Part shown: positions 43,302 to 52,484 of the stretch, piece after piece | How positions within the stretch are numbered: position 1 is the stretch's first letter | Layout: each line of letters starts with the position of its first letter | Source of the DNA: Aedoeadaptatus urinae | Lineage (GTDB): Bacteria; Bacillota; Clostridia; Tissierellales; Peptoniphilaceae | Length of the DNA stretch: 64,000 nucleotides | Direction: 5' to 3' | Assembly (NCBI RefSeq): GCF_900155585.1 | Contig: NZ_LT707418.1 | Coordinates: forward strand, 434,001-498,000 | Notes under the pieces: generated by a model | What the model was told of the DNA's origin: nothing | Databases searched by the model: none | Seen by the model: the letters and a program-made list of their open reading frames with translations, nothing else | Position numbers and translations under genes: made by a program

Positions 43302-44231
43302 TTACTTGTTTTCGCTATAGGCCTTGGCGACGGCCGCGCCCAGCTTCGTGTTGTTGTAAACCAGGGCGATGTTCGCTTCCAAGCTGCTGCCGCCGGTAAC
43401 CTCCAGCACCCGTTGGAGCAAGAAGGGCGTGGATGCCTTGCCGAAGATGCCTTCTTTTTCCGCATCGACCAATGCCTTTTCGATGGCGGCGTTAATGACC
43501 TCTTCGTCCATGGCGTCGGCTTCGGGAATGGGATTGGCCACGACGATGCCGCCGTCGATACCTAAATTCCATTTCGTCTTCATGAGCTTGGCGATGTCCG
43601 CGGGATCGTCGTAGCGGTAGTCCAGCTTGTGACCGCTCCTGCGGGTAAAGAAGGCGGGCATCTCTTCCGTTTCATAACCGATCACCGGCACGCCGAAGGT
43701 TTCCAAATATTCCAGGGTTAGGCCGATATCCAAAATAGATTTGCAGCCGGCGCAGACCACGGCGATGTCCGTGCCCGCGATTTCCTGCAGGTCGCGGGAG
43801 ATGTCCATGGTAGTTTGAGCGCCGCGGTGCACGCCGCCGATGCCACCGGTGACGAGAATGGGAATGCCTGCGAGCCGAGCCGTCAGAACGGAGGTGGCCA
43901 CGGTGGTGGCGCCGTTTAACCCTTGGGCAACGATGTGGGCGTAGTCCCGAGTGGAGCTCTTTACGATGTCGTCGGAGGTGGCCATAAATTCGATTTCTTC
44001 TTCCGTGAGGCCTACCTTAATGCGGCCGCCGATAATGGCCGTAGTGGCAGGGGTCACGCCTGCGTCTCTTAAAATGGCTTCGCAGTGCTTGGCCATTTCC
44101 ACGTTTTTCGGATAGGGCATGCCGTGGGAAATAATGGTGGATTCCAATGCCACCACCGGTTCGTGATTGTCCAGTGCCTTTTGTACTTCCGGGGCGATGT
44201 CCATGTACTGCTTCAAATTAGTTTCTTTCAT
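43302..44231 (-). CDS. psuG: Pseudouridine-5'-phosphate glycosidase
   Basis: A 309-residue enzyme that cleaves the C-C bond of pseudouridine 5'-phosphate to give uracil and ribose 5-phosphate. Family segments are VVALESTIISHGMPYPKN near the N-terminus, LVTGGIGGVHRGAQ, CAGCKSILDIGLTLEYLET and GIDGGIVVANPIP. The ATG at 44231 follows AGGAG; it lies inside the end of psuK, so the two are coupled. Together with the kinase it recycles pseudouridine from RNA turnover. Confidence 0.94.
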   Translation of the reverse strand: MKETNLKQYMDIAPEVQKALDNHEPVVALESTIISHGMPYPKNVEMAKHCEAILRDAGVTPATTAIIGGRIKVGLTEEEIEFMATSDDIVKSSTRDYAHIVAQGLNGATTVATSVLTARLAGIPILVTGGIGGVHRGAQTTMDISRDLQEIAGTDIAVVCAGCKSILDIGLTLEYLETFGVPVIGYETEEMPAFFTRRSGHKLDYRYDDPADIAKLMKTKWNLGIDGGIVVANPIPEADAMDEEVINAAIEKALVDAEKEGIFGKASTPFLLQRVLEVTGGSSLEANIALVYNNTKLGAAVAKAYSENK

Positions 44232-45138
44232 AATGAATCTCCTGTTTCTCTTTTTCCCAATCCTTCTCAATAAAGAAAGGAAGTTCACTTTGATCGCTTT
44301 TCAGCACCATCCGCGAGGCGGCCATGGCGCCGACAACGGCATGGTCAATCCTTTTACCTTTCGCCATCTCAGCCGTCAACATGGCGCAAAAGGCATCCCC
44401 GGCGCCGGTGGCTCCCCGAATGGTCATGGGGGTGGATGTAAAGTGGGTCATGTCGCCGTCTTTAAACAGATAGGCGCCGTCGGCACCTGCCGTAATCACC
44501 ACATAGTCCACACCCGCGTCCCTTAGGGCCGCGCCCTGAGTGGCGACATCGTCGCTTCCCCGGCCGCTTAACACCTGCGCTTCCAGAATGTTACATTTTA
44601 GCACATGGATCCGATTTAGGAAAGGGGTAAATTTTTTTACCTTCACGGCGCTGACGCCGTCCACCACGGCTCGAATGTTCCAGGAGAAAATTTCCGCCAA
44701 GGTGTCTTCCCGCAAATTGGCATCCACTACGACGAAATCCGCCTCCTCCGCGAGGGCGCGGCGATCCTTTATCCGCTCGGGACTCAGCTCTTCCATGACC
44801 GCCATATCGTTGACCGCGGCGTGCATCTCCCCTTCCTGATCCAAGAGAACCAAATAGCTACCCGTGGAGGCGCCCTCGAAGGTAAAGGCGTGGGCGAAGG
44901 ATAAATTTTCAGGTGCTCGTGCCAGAATCATGGCCCGCTTATCGTCGTCGCCGAAGGGCGTCACCAGCTCCGTTTGAATGCCCAAGCGGGCGATAGTGGC
45001 GGCGATGTTTCTGCCTACGCCGCCGGGGCTGAGCTCCACGGCCCCGGGAATGGAGTCGTGAAGATCTAAATGCTCGTAGGGCCTTCCGCTAATATCCACA
45101 TTGCAGCCGCCAAAGACGACCACGTGTTTCACTTTCAT
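44218..45138 (-). CDS. psuK: Pseudouridine kinase (PfkB family)
   Basis: A 306-residue PfkB carbohydrate-kinase-fold protein. The N-terminal GGCNVDISG and SPGGVGRNIAATIARLG and the catalytic GATGAGDAFCA (about residue 245) are clear. Its pairing with psuG (14-bp overlap) indicates that it phosphorylates pseudouridine. Its start overlaps the tdk stop codon as ATGA. Confidence 0.9.
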   Translation of the reverse strand: MKVKHVVVFGGCNVDISGRPYEHLDLHDSIPGAVELSPGGVGRNIAATIARLGIQTELVTPFGDDDKRAMILARAPENLSFAHAFTFEGASTGSYLVLLDQEGEMHAAVNDMAVMEELSPERIKDRRALAEEADFVVVDANLREDTLAEIFSWNIRAVVDGVSAVKVKKFTPFLNRIHVLKCNILEAQVLSGRGSDDVATQGAALRDAGVDYVVITAGADGAYLFKDGDMTHFTSTPMTIRGATGAGDAFCAMLTAEMAKGKRIDHAVVGAMAASRMVLKSDQSELPFFIEKDWEKEKQEIHYERN

Positions 45139-45722
45139 TCCTTCCCCCTTTCGCCGCGATTTTTTATCCGCTTAAAGCAGGCGCGGCAAAGCGGCTCGTA
45201 GCTTTCCGTGGCGCCGATGACCACCCGGCCCCCTTCTCCCGAGGTGCGGTGGCTGACCCAGGCGTCGCTTCCGCAGTGGGCGCAGACGGCGTGGTGCTTT
45301 TCCACGTAATCGGCCACGGCCATAATTTCCTTGACGATCTCGAAGGGATGGGCCTCGTAATCCATGTCAAGCCCGGCGCAGACCACGGTCTTTCCCTCAT
45401 CTAACAACGTATCGAAGGCCGCCAAAATCTCTTCCGGCGCGCCGCCTAAAAACTGCACCTCGTCGATAGCTACCACGTCGGCCTTGTGCTCGGCCGCCGC
45501 TTCCATGACCCCGTCGATATCTTCCACCACCACGGCCTCGAGGGAGGTGTTATCGTGGCTCGTAATGGCGGAGTGAATGAAGCGGGTGTCCAGCGTAGGC
45601 TTTAATACCAGCGTGTTGTAGCCGGCGATGCGAAAGCGCTTCACCTCCCGCTCCAAGCTCGATGTCTTCCCCGAAAACATGCTTCCCGTATGTAAAATTA
45701 ATCGTCCCCTGTACTGATGCAT
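45135..45722 (-). CDS. tdk: Thymidine kinase (type II, zinc-binding)
   Basis: A 195-residue salvage enzyme that phosphorylates thymidine. The P-loop is GSMFSGKTSSL (about 13-23), the DExQF motif appears as IDEVQFL, and four zinc cysteines are present as CAHC and CRAC. It is first in the tdk-psuK-psuG operon, behind an extended -10. Context supports a pyrimidine-salvage unit. Confidence 0.95.
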   Translation of the reverse strand: MHQYRGRLILHTGSMFSGKTSSLEREVKRFRIAGYNTLVLKPTLDTRFIHSAITSHDNTSLEAVVVEDIDGVMEAAAEHKADVVAIDEVQFLGGAPEEILAAFDTLLDEGKTVVCAGLDMDYEAHPFEIVKEIMAVADYVEKHHAVCAHCGSDAWVSHRTSGEGGRVVIGATESYEPLCRACFKRIKNRGERGKE

Positions 45723-45742
45723 TTCTTCCTCCTCAAAGAGAA

Positions 45743-45751
45743 ATTATAACA
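45743..45751 (-). promoter_or_regulatory. Extended -10 promoter of tdk
   Basis: TGT-TATAAT on the minus strand (hexamer 45743-45748) lies 20 bp before the tdk start, with GAGGAGG between them. No clear -35. Confidence 0.6.
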
Positions 45752-45784
45752 CAATTCTCGCCATAGCCTCCCCCGCAATTTTTC

Positions 45785-45813
45785 TTGCAATGTATCTTTC
45801 CCTACTATATTCT
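45785..45813 (+). promoter_or_regulatory. Promoter of the ABC-2 exporter genes
   Basis: TTGCAA (45785-45790), a 17-bp spacer and TATTCT (45808-45813) lie on the plus strand, 35 bp before the ATPase start. It is divergent from tdk. Confidence 0.6.
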
Positions 45814-45848
45814 AATTAAGGATTACCATCACTTTCAAAGGAGGACTT

Positions 45849-46571
45849 ATGCTTCAAATCGAACATTTAATAAAATTTTACGGCAAGAAACAAATTCTTC
45901 ACGACCTGAGCTTTGAATTGGATCCCGGGGACATTTGCGCCTTTATCGGATCCAACGGCGCCGGAAAAACCACCACCATTAAATCCGCCCTGGGGCTGAT
46001 CCCCTTCGACGGCGGAAGGATTTTAATCGGCGGCCACGACATCGAGAAGGAACCGCTTGAGGCGAAAAAGCTTTACAGCTACGTGCCGGACAATCCGGAG
46101 CTTTATAAATTTATGCGAGGCATCGAGTATTTAAATTTCATCGCAGATATTTTTGAGCTGGATTACGAAACCCGCAGAGACCGCATCGAGTATTACGCCG
46201 ATCTCTTCGCCATTCGCGACCGCTTAGGCGAGAGCATCGACAATTACAGCCACGGCATGCAGCAAAAGCTGGCCCTTATCGCCGCCTTGATCCACGATCC
46301 CAAGCTCATCGTCTTGGACGAGCCCTTCGTAGGCCTGGATCCCATGGCGACGAAATCCATTCGGGAAACCTTTAAGACCATGGCGGCGGAAAAAGGCACC
46401 ACGATTCTCTTCTCCACCCACGTCTTGGAGGTGGCGGAAAAGCTGTGCAACAAGGTGGCCATTATTCGCGAAGGCCATTTGGTCTTTTTCGGCCCCACAG
46501 AAGAGGTGCTTGAAAAGGGCAGCTTGGAGGATCTGTTCATGGAAAGGATGCAAAGCCATGGACAAGCTTAG
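45849..46571 (+). CDS. ABC transporter ATP-binding protein
   Basis: A 240-residue ATPase of the DRA/ABC-2 exporter group: Walker A FIGSNGAGKTTTIK (about 36-49), signature NYSHGMQQKLALIAALI, Walker B LIVLDEPFVGLDP. The membrane partner is encoded by the next gene, which overlaps its end by 14 bp. Substrate (lipid, peptide or drug) cannot be told. The gene pair resembles the EcsAB type. Confidence 0.92.
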   Translation: MLQIEHLIKFYGKKQILHDLSFELDPGDICAFIGSNGAGKTTTIKSALGLIPFDGGRILIGGHDIEKEPLEAKKLYSYVPDNPELYKFMRGIEYLNFIADIFELDYETRRDRIEYYADLFAIRDRLGESIDNYSHGMQQKLALIAALIHDPKLIVLDEPFVGLDPMATKSIRETFKTMAAEKGTTILFSTHVLEVAEKLCNKVAIIREGHLVFFGPTEEVLEKGSLEDLFMERMQSHGQA

Positions 46572-48159
46572 GCTTTTAAATCGGCTGGAGAGAAAGCGCA
46601 CCTTTAATCAATTTACCCAGGGGAAAAAGAAAAAGGCCTTCGGTATTTTTATCTACCTTCTCTCCCTTTGGGGCTACTTTTGGATCGGCGGGCTTCTGCC
46701 CCTCTTCGGCTCCATGGCGGTTATCGAGGCCAACACCGGCTCCGCCGGCACGATTTCCGTGGCGGAGCTACTAAGCGATGCTGGGATTCTTTCCTCCATG
46801 GACGTCATGGCCCTCGCATTTTTTCTCGCCAGCGTGATCATTTCCTTTATTCAAATTCGAAATATCTACTTCAACGACTTCGACCAATCCACCTTGTGGA
46901 GTATGCCCGTGGATACGCGGCTCATTCTTATTTCAAAAAACACGGGCCCGGCGGTATTCAGTCTGCCCTTGGTCTTGGCATTTACCCTGCCTTCTATGAT
47001 TCTCACCAAGGTAGCCACGGGCTCCTTTTTCAAGGCCCTTCTCGTCCTCGTGGTGTTTTTCTGCGCCAATCAATTAGGCGAATGCCTGGGCTGCTTTTTG
47101 CGCATCGCCTTGGCGAAAGGCAACAGCCGCCTTCAGCTGTCGAAAGGCGTAAAGACTTTCTTCGGCTTTCTCCTCTTCGTCGTCTTTATGATAGGCTTTT
47201 ACACGGAGCTGGCACGGGACTTTAAAGACCTTATCGTCTTCATGGGCTTTTACAATCGCCTGCCCGCTGCGGCACGGCCCGTATCCTTTGCCCTGAATCA
47301 TCATTTGTGGCTTATCTTCGTCTTTATTCTTCTGACGGGGCTCATATACTACGCCTTTCTTAACTACATGGCGAAAAATTTCTTTGCCATCAGCGAAAGC
47401 CTGGCCCCTCGCGGCACGGTCAAGGCCGTGAAGAGCGACGACTATAAGGTGCGAAAAAAATATGCCGCCCTCATTCGAAAAGAACGGCGCCTCTTTTTCT
47501 CCAACAGTGCCGTGGCCTTTAACAGCTTTTTCGGCACACTGCTCCCGGTCATTCTCGCGGCCATTCTCTTCGTGCCCGCCGTGAAGGAAATGTTTCTGGG
47601 CTTTTTAAACAGCCAGAGCTTCGTCTCCCCCGACGCCGCGATCTTTTTAATTCTCACGGGTCTCGCCGGTATGATGAATCTCGGAGGCTTCAGCTTCTCT
47701 CTGGAGGGCCTCGGCGCCTACAACACCTATGCCCTGCCCCTAAAGGGCCAATCAATTTTTCTCGGCAAGCTCCTTATGGCCGCAAGCCTCATCGTCCCGG
47801 CTTATCTCATCGCCTGGCTGCTCCTCGTCGTCAATCTGAGGCCGGCGCCTGTCTACCTGCCCTTTTATCTCATAGGGCCCTTGGCCTACGCCCTCTTGAT
47901 CAACGGCATCTCCCTCTTTTTCGACTGGAAGTTTGCCAACTACAACTGGACCAATCCTCAAGAGCTGGCGAAAAATTCAAAACAATCCTTCTTCTCGGGC
48001 CTGGGCAGCCTCCTGGTCAGCTTCGCCATTCTGCTCATCGGCGTCGGCGTCATGACCAAGGCACCCCTTCTCTATGCTTCCCTGCTCACCATCATCTTTG
48101 TGGCGGGCAATGTGGTACTCTATTTTCTCACCCGAGACATCACCGTCTATCATCAATAA
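46558..48159 (+). CDS. ABC-2 type exporter membrane subunit
   Basis: A 533-residue membrane protein with about 12 hydrophobic segments in two groups and a basic cytoplasmic N-terminus (MDKLRLLNRLERKRTF). The ATG at 46558 follows AAAGGATG within the end of the ATPase gene; an in-frame upstream extension is read from inside the ATPase gene and is unlikely. It should form the channel of the exporter. The family is poorly characterised. Confidence 0.82.
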   Translation: MDKLRLLNRLERKRTFNQFTQGKKKKAFGIFIYLLSLWGYFWIGGLLPLFGSMAVIEANTGSAGTISVAELLSDAGILSSMDVMALAFFLASVIISFIQIRNIYFNDFDQSTLWSMPVDTRLILISKNTGPAVFSLPLVLAFTLPSMILTKVATGSFFKALLVLVVFFCANQLGECLGCFLRIALAKGNSRLQLSKGVKTFFGFLLFVVFMIGFYTELARDFKDLIVFMGFYNRLPAAARPVSFALNHHLWLIFVFILLTGLIYYAFLNYMAKNFFAISESLAPRGTVKAVKSDDYKVRKKYAALIRKERRLFFSNSAVAFNSFFGTLLPVILAAILFVPAVKEMFLGFLNSQSFVSPDAAIFLILTGLAGMMNLGGFSFSLEGLGAYNTYALPLKGQSIFLGKLLMAASLIVPAYLIAWLLLVVNLRPAPVYLPFYLIGPLAYALLINGISLFFDWKFANYNWTNPQELAKNSKQSFFSGLGSLLVSFAILLIGVGVMTKAPLLYASLLTIIFVAGNVVLYFLTRDITVYHQ

Positions 48160-48173
48160 CTACGGAGGTATTA

Positions 48174-49052
48174 ATGAGCGAAAAAAGCGCATCTATACTC
48201 TTGGCCGCCGTCATCATCGCCCGCGCCACGAGCTACTACTTTATAAAAATCGGCATGCAGGGACTGGACGTCTTCAATCTTCTGTCCGTCCGCTTTACCA
48301 TCGCCACGATTCTACTCACGACACTGTTTTTTAAAAAGCTTCACCCCATGACGCGAAGCACCTTTGCCCACGGCACCGTTTTAGGCGTGGCATTCTTTGC
48401 CGTCATGGCCTTTGAATTTATGGCACTGAAGACGGCAGCGGCATCTACCGTGGCGTTTTTGGAAAATACATCCATCGTCATCGTGCCCATACTAATCGCC
48501 ATTACCACTCGCAGCCTGCCCACGAAAAGTGCCCTCATCGGCATCGCCGTGACCGTCTTGGGCGTCGGCTTTTTAACCTATAACCCCGGCGGCCTCTCCC
48601 TGTCCCGCGGCGAAATTTACGCCCTCTTAGCGGCAGTAAGCTACGCCGTGGTCATCCTCTTGACCGCCCGCTACGCAGCAAGCAGAGACAATTCCTTTCA
48701 GCTGGGCTATCTGCAGGTCTTTTGGATCTTTATCTTCTCCACGGCAGCCACCTTTTTACTGGAAACGCCCCAAATGCCTCAAAGCCAAACGGAATGGACG
48801 GCCATCCTCGCCCTCGCCGTCGTCTGCACCGGCTTCGGCTTTACCCTGCAGCCCGTGGCGCAACAACACACCACCCCTGAACGAGCGGGCATGTTCTGTG
48901 CACTGAACCCCCTCTGCGCCACCATTATGGGCACGACACTGCTAGGCGAAACCATCTCCGTCTATAAACTCCTGGGCATCGCCTGCATCATCGTAGGCCT
49001 TACCTTGCCCATTATCCTAAATAGCCTGGAAAAGAAAAGACAAATACAATGA
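48174..49052 (+). CDS. EamA/DMT-family transporter
   Basis: A 292-residue protein with ten helices arranged as two EamA repeats (second repeat starting about residue 150). Segments such as ALLAAVSYAVVILLTARYA and ALNPLCATIMGTTLLGETIS are typical. Members export metabolites or drugs or import amino acids; substrate is unknown. It starts 14 bp after the exporter gene with TACGGAGG and ends before a terminator. Confidence 0.88.
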   Translation: MSEKSASILLAAVIIARATSYYFIKIGMQGLDVFNLLSVRFTIATILLTTLFFKKLHPMTRSTFAHGTVLGVAFFAVMAFEFMALKTAAASTVAFLENTSIVIVPILIAITTRSLPTKSALIGIAVTVLGVGFLTYNPGGLSLSRGEIYALLAAVSYAVVILLTARYAASRDNSFQLGYLQVFWIFIFSTAATFLLETPQMPQSQTEWTAILALAVVCTGFGFTLQPVAQQHTTPERAGMFCALNPLCATIMGTTLLGETISVYKLLGIACIIVGLTLPIILNSLEKKRQIQ

Positions 49053-49059
49053 CGACAGA

Positions 49060-49098
49060 AAAAATCCATTGGGAGAAAGATCCCCAATGGATTTTTTA
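49060..49098. terminator. Terminator after the EamA gene
   Basis: AAAATCCATTGGG and CCCAATGGATTTTTT form a long stem with T-runs suitable for both strands. Confidence 0.88.
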
Positions 49099-49126
49099 GT
49101 GGCTACTTTTTTCTTCTTATAGCCAA

Positions 49127-49445
49127 GATACTTTTTCGCTCAAAATTCATTCTTACATGGCTTTTAAACCCGGGGACGGGGGAAATCCCGCCGAGACCCG
49201 ATTTTAATTGCGTAACTGTCTTTTTATAATCAAATTACGTTTTTTCTTAAATATTCATTCTTTCACGGCTTTTAGACCCGGGGAAGGGGCTAGGGCGTTG
49301 CGATTCGCCCTCAACCCACAGGGGCCACGAATTTAAATTGCATAGCCAACTTAATGTATTCAGGTTGCTTTTTTTATTTAAAATTCCAATCTTTCATGGC
49401 TTTTAAACCCGGGGACGGGGGAAAGGGCTCAGAGCGAAGTAACCC
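49127..49445 (+). repeat. Three tandem GC-rich structured repeats (direct orientation)
   Basis: Three units begin near 49145, 49253 and 49383, so spacing is about 108 and 130 bp. Each has an AT-rich leader (often ATTCATTCTT), then CA(T/C)GGCTTTTA(A/G)ACCCGGGGA, a variable GC hairpin, and a tail near AATTGC(G/A)TA. Units 1 and 3 share the exact 17-mer CCCGGGGACGGGGGAAA (49169-49185 and 49408-49424); unit 2 has CCCGGGGAAGGGGC (49277-49290) and a hairpin AGGGCG/CGCCCT. No protein-coding potential is seen. Confidence 0.85.
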
Positions 49446-50870
49446 GGTCGCCAAGATTTGGACATTCCCCCTACCTTAAATCGTGTATAATTCAATTAAG
49501 GAGGGAAACCATGGGACGAGGAAAACTAACCGCTGAAGAGCAAGCCATCTTACGCACCAATCCAAATGTCAAATCAGTCAACGATCAATGCATTTTCTAT
49601 ACGGCCGAATTTAAAAAACACTTCATTGAAGCGCTAACCAAGGGCAAGCGGCCTAAACAAATCTTCGTTGAAGCCGGCTTTGACCTGGAAATCTTAGGCG
49701 ACAAACGCATCGAACGAGCCACTGCGCGATGGAAAGAGCGCCACATTCGGGACACCATTCTCGCATCAATTGACCAAGAAGCCGCAAAAGAAGCCCTGCA
49801 GGCCATCGATGCCATCGACGACATGAAAAAAGCCAAAGACAAACTGGCAAAGCAAGAAAAAATCATTCAACAACAAGCCGCGGAGATCGAAGCATTAAAA
49901 AAAGCTGGCTGGCGAGGAAGGAGGCGATGCGACAAGAAGGTATATGGAACGACTGATCTCTGTAAAATCATCGAAGAAACCGTCGAAACCTACGGAAAAG
50001 CCATTAACATCAAAGCCCTTTGCGAAAATCTTCAACTGCCTAGGAGCACCTATTACTACTATAAAGCCAGCAAAGAAAACCGGCAACGAAGAGAAGAAGC
50101 AGATCGAGAAGCCCTGTACTTCATACAAAAAGCCTATGACCATAGCGGCAAATACTACCACAAAGGCAGCCGCTCCCTTCGCATGGTTCTGAAAAACGAC
50201 TACGACATCATCTACAACCGCAAAAAAATTCAACGCATCATGCGGAAATATCAACTCAAGTGCCCTGTGAAAAAAGCACGGCCCTACGACAAGCGGAAAA
50301 ACGACGGCCAAGAAAGCAAAATCGCCCCGAACCGTGTCAAGCGCGCCTTCAAGCCCGGCAAAGCGAGAAAACTCTTCCTCACCGACATCACCTACATCAA
50401 ACACCAAGGCCACTTCTCCTACGTCTCCGTCATCATCGACGCCCAAACCAACGAACCCGTCGCCTACAAAACCAGCACAAGCTACAGCCTCGACTTCGTC
50501 CTCGAAACCCTCGAGCAACTCAGCGCCTGCGGCTACAGCCAAAACGCCATCATCCACTCCGATCAAGGCGTTCACTACACAGCAAAAAAATTCCGGGACA
50601 CCGTCCAATCCATGGGCCTCATCCAATCCATGTCAAGAAAAGGCAACTGCTGGGACAATGCACCCTGCGAATCCTTCTTCGGCAAAATGAAACAAGAAGT
50701 CCCATTCGACGAAAACGCCGACGACCAAGAGATCGAAGCCGCAGTCAGCGACTACATAAACTACTACCGCTACCGCCGATACCAAGAAGGCCTCGGCGAT
50801 ATGACGCCATACGAATACGGCTCCACACTACTCCACGCATAGGGGTTGACGTGTCCAAATAAGCGGGTCC
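49446..50870 (+). mobile_element. IS3-family element with a single fused transposase
   Basis: About 1.4 kb. Weak inverted repeats share ATTTGGACA near 49456-49464, with its inverse near 50852-50860. The outer limits are therefore approximate. It is embedded between repeat unit 3 and an inverted copy of the same 17-mer (50887-50903). Confidence 0.7.
49511..50842 (+). CDS. IS3-family transposase, fused OrfAB
   Basis: A 443-residue single-frame transposase. The N-terminal third contains a helix-turn-helix-like segment and a coiled coil (KLAKQEKIIQQQAAEIEALKK, about 115-135). The integrase core has aspartate in LFLTDITYIKH, aspartate in IIHSDQGVHYT and glutamate in NAPCESFFGKMKQE. Most IS3 elements need a frameshift to join the two parts; here they are one open frame. 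AGGAGGGAAACC precedes the ATG. It appears intact and possibly active. Confidence 0.93.
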   Translation: MGRGKLTAEEQAILRTNPNVKSVNDQCIFYTAEFKKHFIEALTKGKRPKQIFVEAGFDLEILGDKRIERATARWKERHIRDTILASIDQEAAKEALQAIDAIDDMKKAKDKLAKQEKIIQQQAAEIEALKKAGWRGRRRCDKKVYGTTDLCKIIEETVETYGKAINIKALCENLQLPRSTYYYYKASKENRQRREEADREALYFIQKAYDHSGKYYHKGSRSLRMVLKNDYDIIYNRKKIQRIMRKYQLKCPVKKARPYDKRKNDGQESKIAPNRVKRAFKPGKARKLFLTDITYIKHQGHFSYVSVIIDAQTNEPVAYKTSTSYSLDFVLETLEQLSACGYSQNAIIHSDQGVHYTAKKFRDTVQSMGLIQSMSRKGNCWDNAPCESFFGKMKQEVPFDENADDQEIEAAVSDYINYYRYRRYQEGLGDMTPYEYGSTLLHA

Positions 50871-51266
50871 GCCTTAGAAGGCCGCATTTCCCCCGTCCCC
50901 GGGACCCCTTGCCCCCTTTCTGGCCGCGTGTAATTGGTTAGAAAATGCCTGCGGCATTTTCTATTTATTACCTTTTTCTTCGTCGCGATAGGTCGCCCAT
51001 GTCACAAGGGCTAAGCGGCACTATGCAGGTGACTGGCCTCACTGATAATCCGCAGCCCCTGCCCCTTTGAGCGATCACCTTCCATTTTTCGCTCGCTCAC
51101 TTACGAATGACGCATGAACTAAACTCATCCGATTAATCGGCCATCTCACATTCTATCTTCCGCAACACATCCCAATAGGAATCAAATGCCGTCAGGCATT
51201 TGCACTGCCAAAAGGCGTTTGTGGGTGGAAGGGGATGGGGCCCCGGGGAAGGGGCAGAGGGTGGAT
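50871..51266. other. Non-coding gap between two IS3 elements with repeat fragments
   Basis: No gene is supported here. It holds an inverted copy of the repeat 17-mer (50887-50903), a direct fragment CCCGGGGAAGGGGC (51242-51255), and two short palindromes: GAAAATGCCTGCGGCATTTTC at about 50941 (arms GAAAATGCC and GGCATTTTC) and CAAATGCC/GGCATTTG at about 51183. It reads as debris of the repeat family plus unknown intergenic DNA. Confidence 0.6.
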
Positions 51267-51330
51267 AGGCTACAATAATTAGGACAGTTTCCTTAAGGTG
51301 TGGTATCTTATGATCAACAAGGAGGATCAA

Positions 51331-51642
51331 ATGGATAAAGCACCTAGAAAAAGAAGAGCCTTTTCAGACGAGTTCAAGCAGCACGTGGTGGATCTTTATG
51401 AAGAAGGCATGAGTCGACAAGAAATCATTCAGAAATATTCATTAACCCCTTCAGCCTTTGACCGCTGGGTTAGCCAATTCCGTACCACCGGTACCTTCAA
51501 AGAGACGGTGTCGTTAAGTGAATCGGACCAGGAGAAGATTGCCTTACGCAAAGAGATTCAACGGCTCAAGATGGAGAATGATATTTTAAAGCAGGCCGCG
51601 CTGATACTTGCGGAGAAAAACGATACGTCATCGATCGTTTGA
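51331..51642 (+). CDS. IS3-family OrfA
   Basis: A 103-residue DNA-binding protein with one helix-turn-helix (MSRQEIIQKYSLTPSAFDRWV) and a leucine-zipper tail (IALRKEIQRLKMENDILKQAAL). The ATG at 51331 follows AAGGAGGATCAA. It ends within TTTGA, overlapping the orfB frame by 4 bp in the -1 phase. Confidence 0.9.
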   Translation: MDKAPRKRRAFSDEFKQHVVDLYEEGMSRQEIIQKYSLTPSAFDRWVSQFRTTGTFKETVSLSESDQEKIALRKEIQRLKMENDILKQAALILAEKNDTSSIV

Positions 51643-52484
51643 AACACAAATACCCGGTATCAGCGCTTTGTAGAGTACTAGGCATCAGCCGTTCCGCTTA
51701 TTACTACCGGCCGAAAGCTCTCTCCGATGATGCAATCGATCTGGAGATCAAGGTCCGTGCCATCTTTCGTGCAAGTCGCAACGTCTATGGCGCACGCAAG
51801 ATAAAAAGTGAATTAGAAGCGGAAAACATCGTCGCCTCCAGGCGACGAATTCGCGCCATTATGAAGAAACTTCATTTGGTTTCCGTTTACACCAAAGCAA
51901 AGTACAGACACCATCCTTCAAAGAAAAACGAAGAGCAAATACACAACGCGCTCAACCGCGAATTCAGTCAACGTCAGCCGTTAGAAGTCATCGTCTCAGA
52001 TTTGACCTATGTTCGCATCCATCAGCGCTGGGCCTACGTTTGTGCCATCACTGATCTTTTCAATCGTGAAGTCATCGGCTACTCCTGCGGCTTACGTCGC
52101 GACTCTGCCCTCATACAACAAGCATTCGACACCATCCCCTATCCGTTAGAAGCCATCGGCTGCTTTCATACCGACCGAGGGAAAGAATTCGATAACAACC
52201 ATATACGTGCCCTCTTAAAAGCCAACCACATCAAACGCTCACTGAGCCGTCCCGGCAATCCTTACGACAACGCCGTGGCAGAAAACATATTTAAGAGCTT
52301 CAAAACAGAATTTTTAGAGAGAGAAACCTTTCAAAGCCTACATGACTTAAGGGAGAAACTCAGCAGTTACATTCAATGGTGGAACAGCGAGCGAAGACAT
52401 ACAAGCCTTGAAAACATGACCCCTCTCGCATACCGAGAAAGAGAGAGTATAAAAAGCAAGCCCGTCGTTCGAGCGACACCTTGA
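51639..52484 (+). CDS. IS3-family OrfB transposase
   Basis: A 281-residue rve-fold transposase with the N-terminal IS3 helix region (ISRSAYYYRPK, ASRNVYGARKIKSEL) and DDE residues in VIVSDLTYVR, FHTDRGKEFDN and NAVAENIFKSFKTE. The visible start is a TTG overlapping the orfA stop codon, so expression is by -1 frameshift or stop-start coupling. Confidence 0.92.
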   Translation: MKHKYPVSALCRVLGISRSAYYYRPKALSDDAIDLEIKVRAIFRASRNVYGARKIKSELEAENIVASRRRIRAIMKKLHLVSVYTKAKYRHHPSKKNEEQIHNALNREFSQRQPLEVIVSDLTYVRIHQRWAYVCAITDLFNREVIGYSCGLRRDSALIQQAFDTIPYPLEAIGCFHTDRGKEFDNNHIRALLKANHIKRSLSRPGNPYDNAVAENIFKSFKTEFLERETFQSLHDLREKLSSYIQWWNSERRHTSLENMTPLAYRERESIKSKPVVRATP

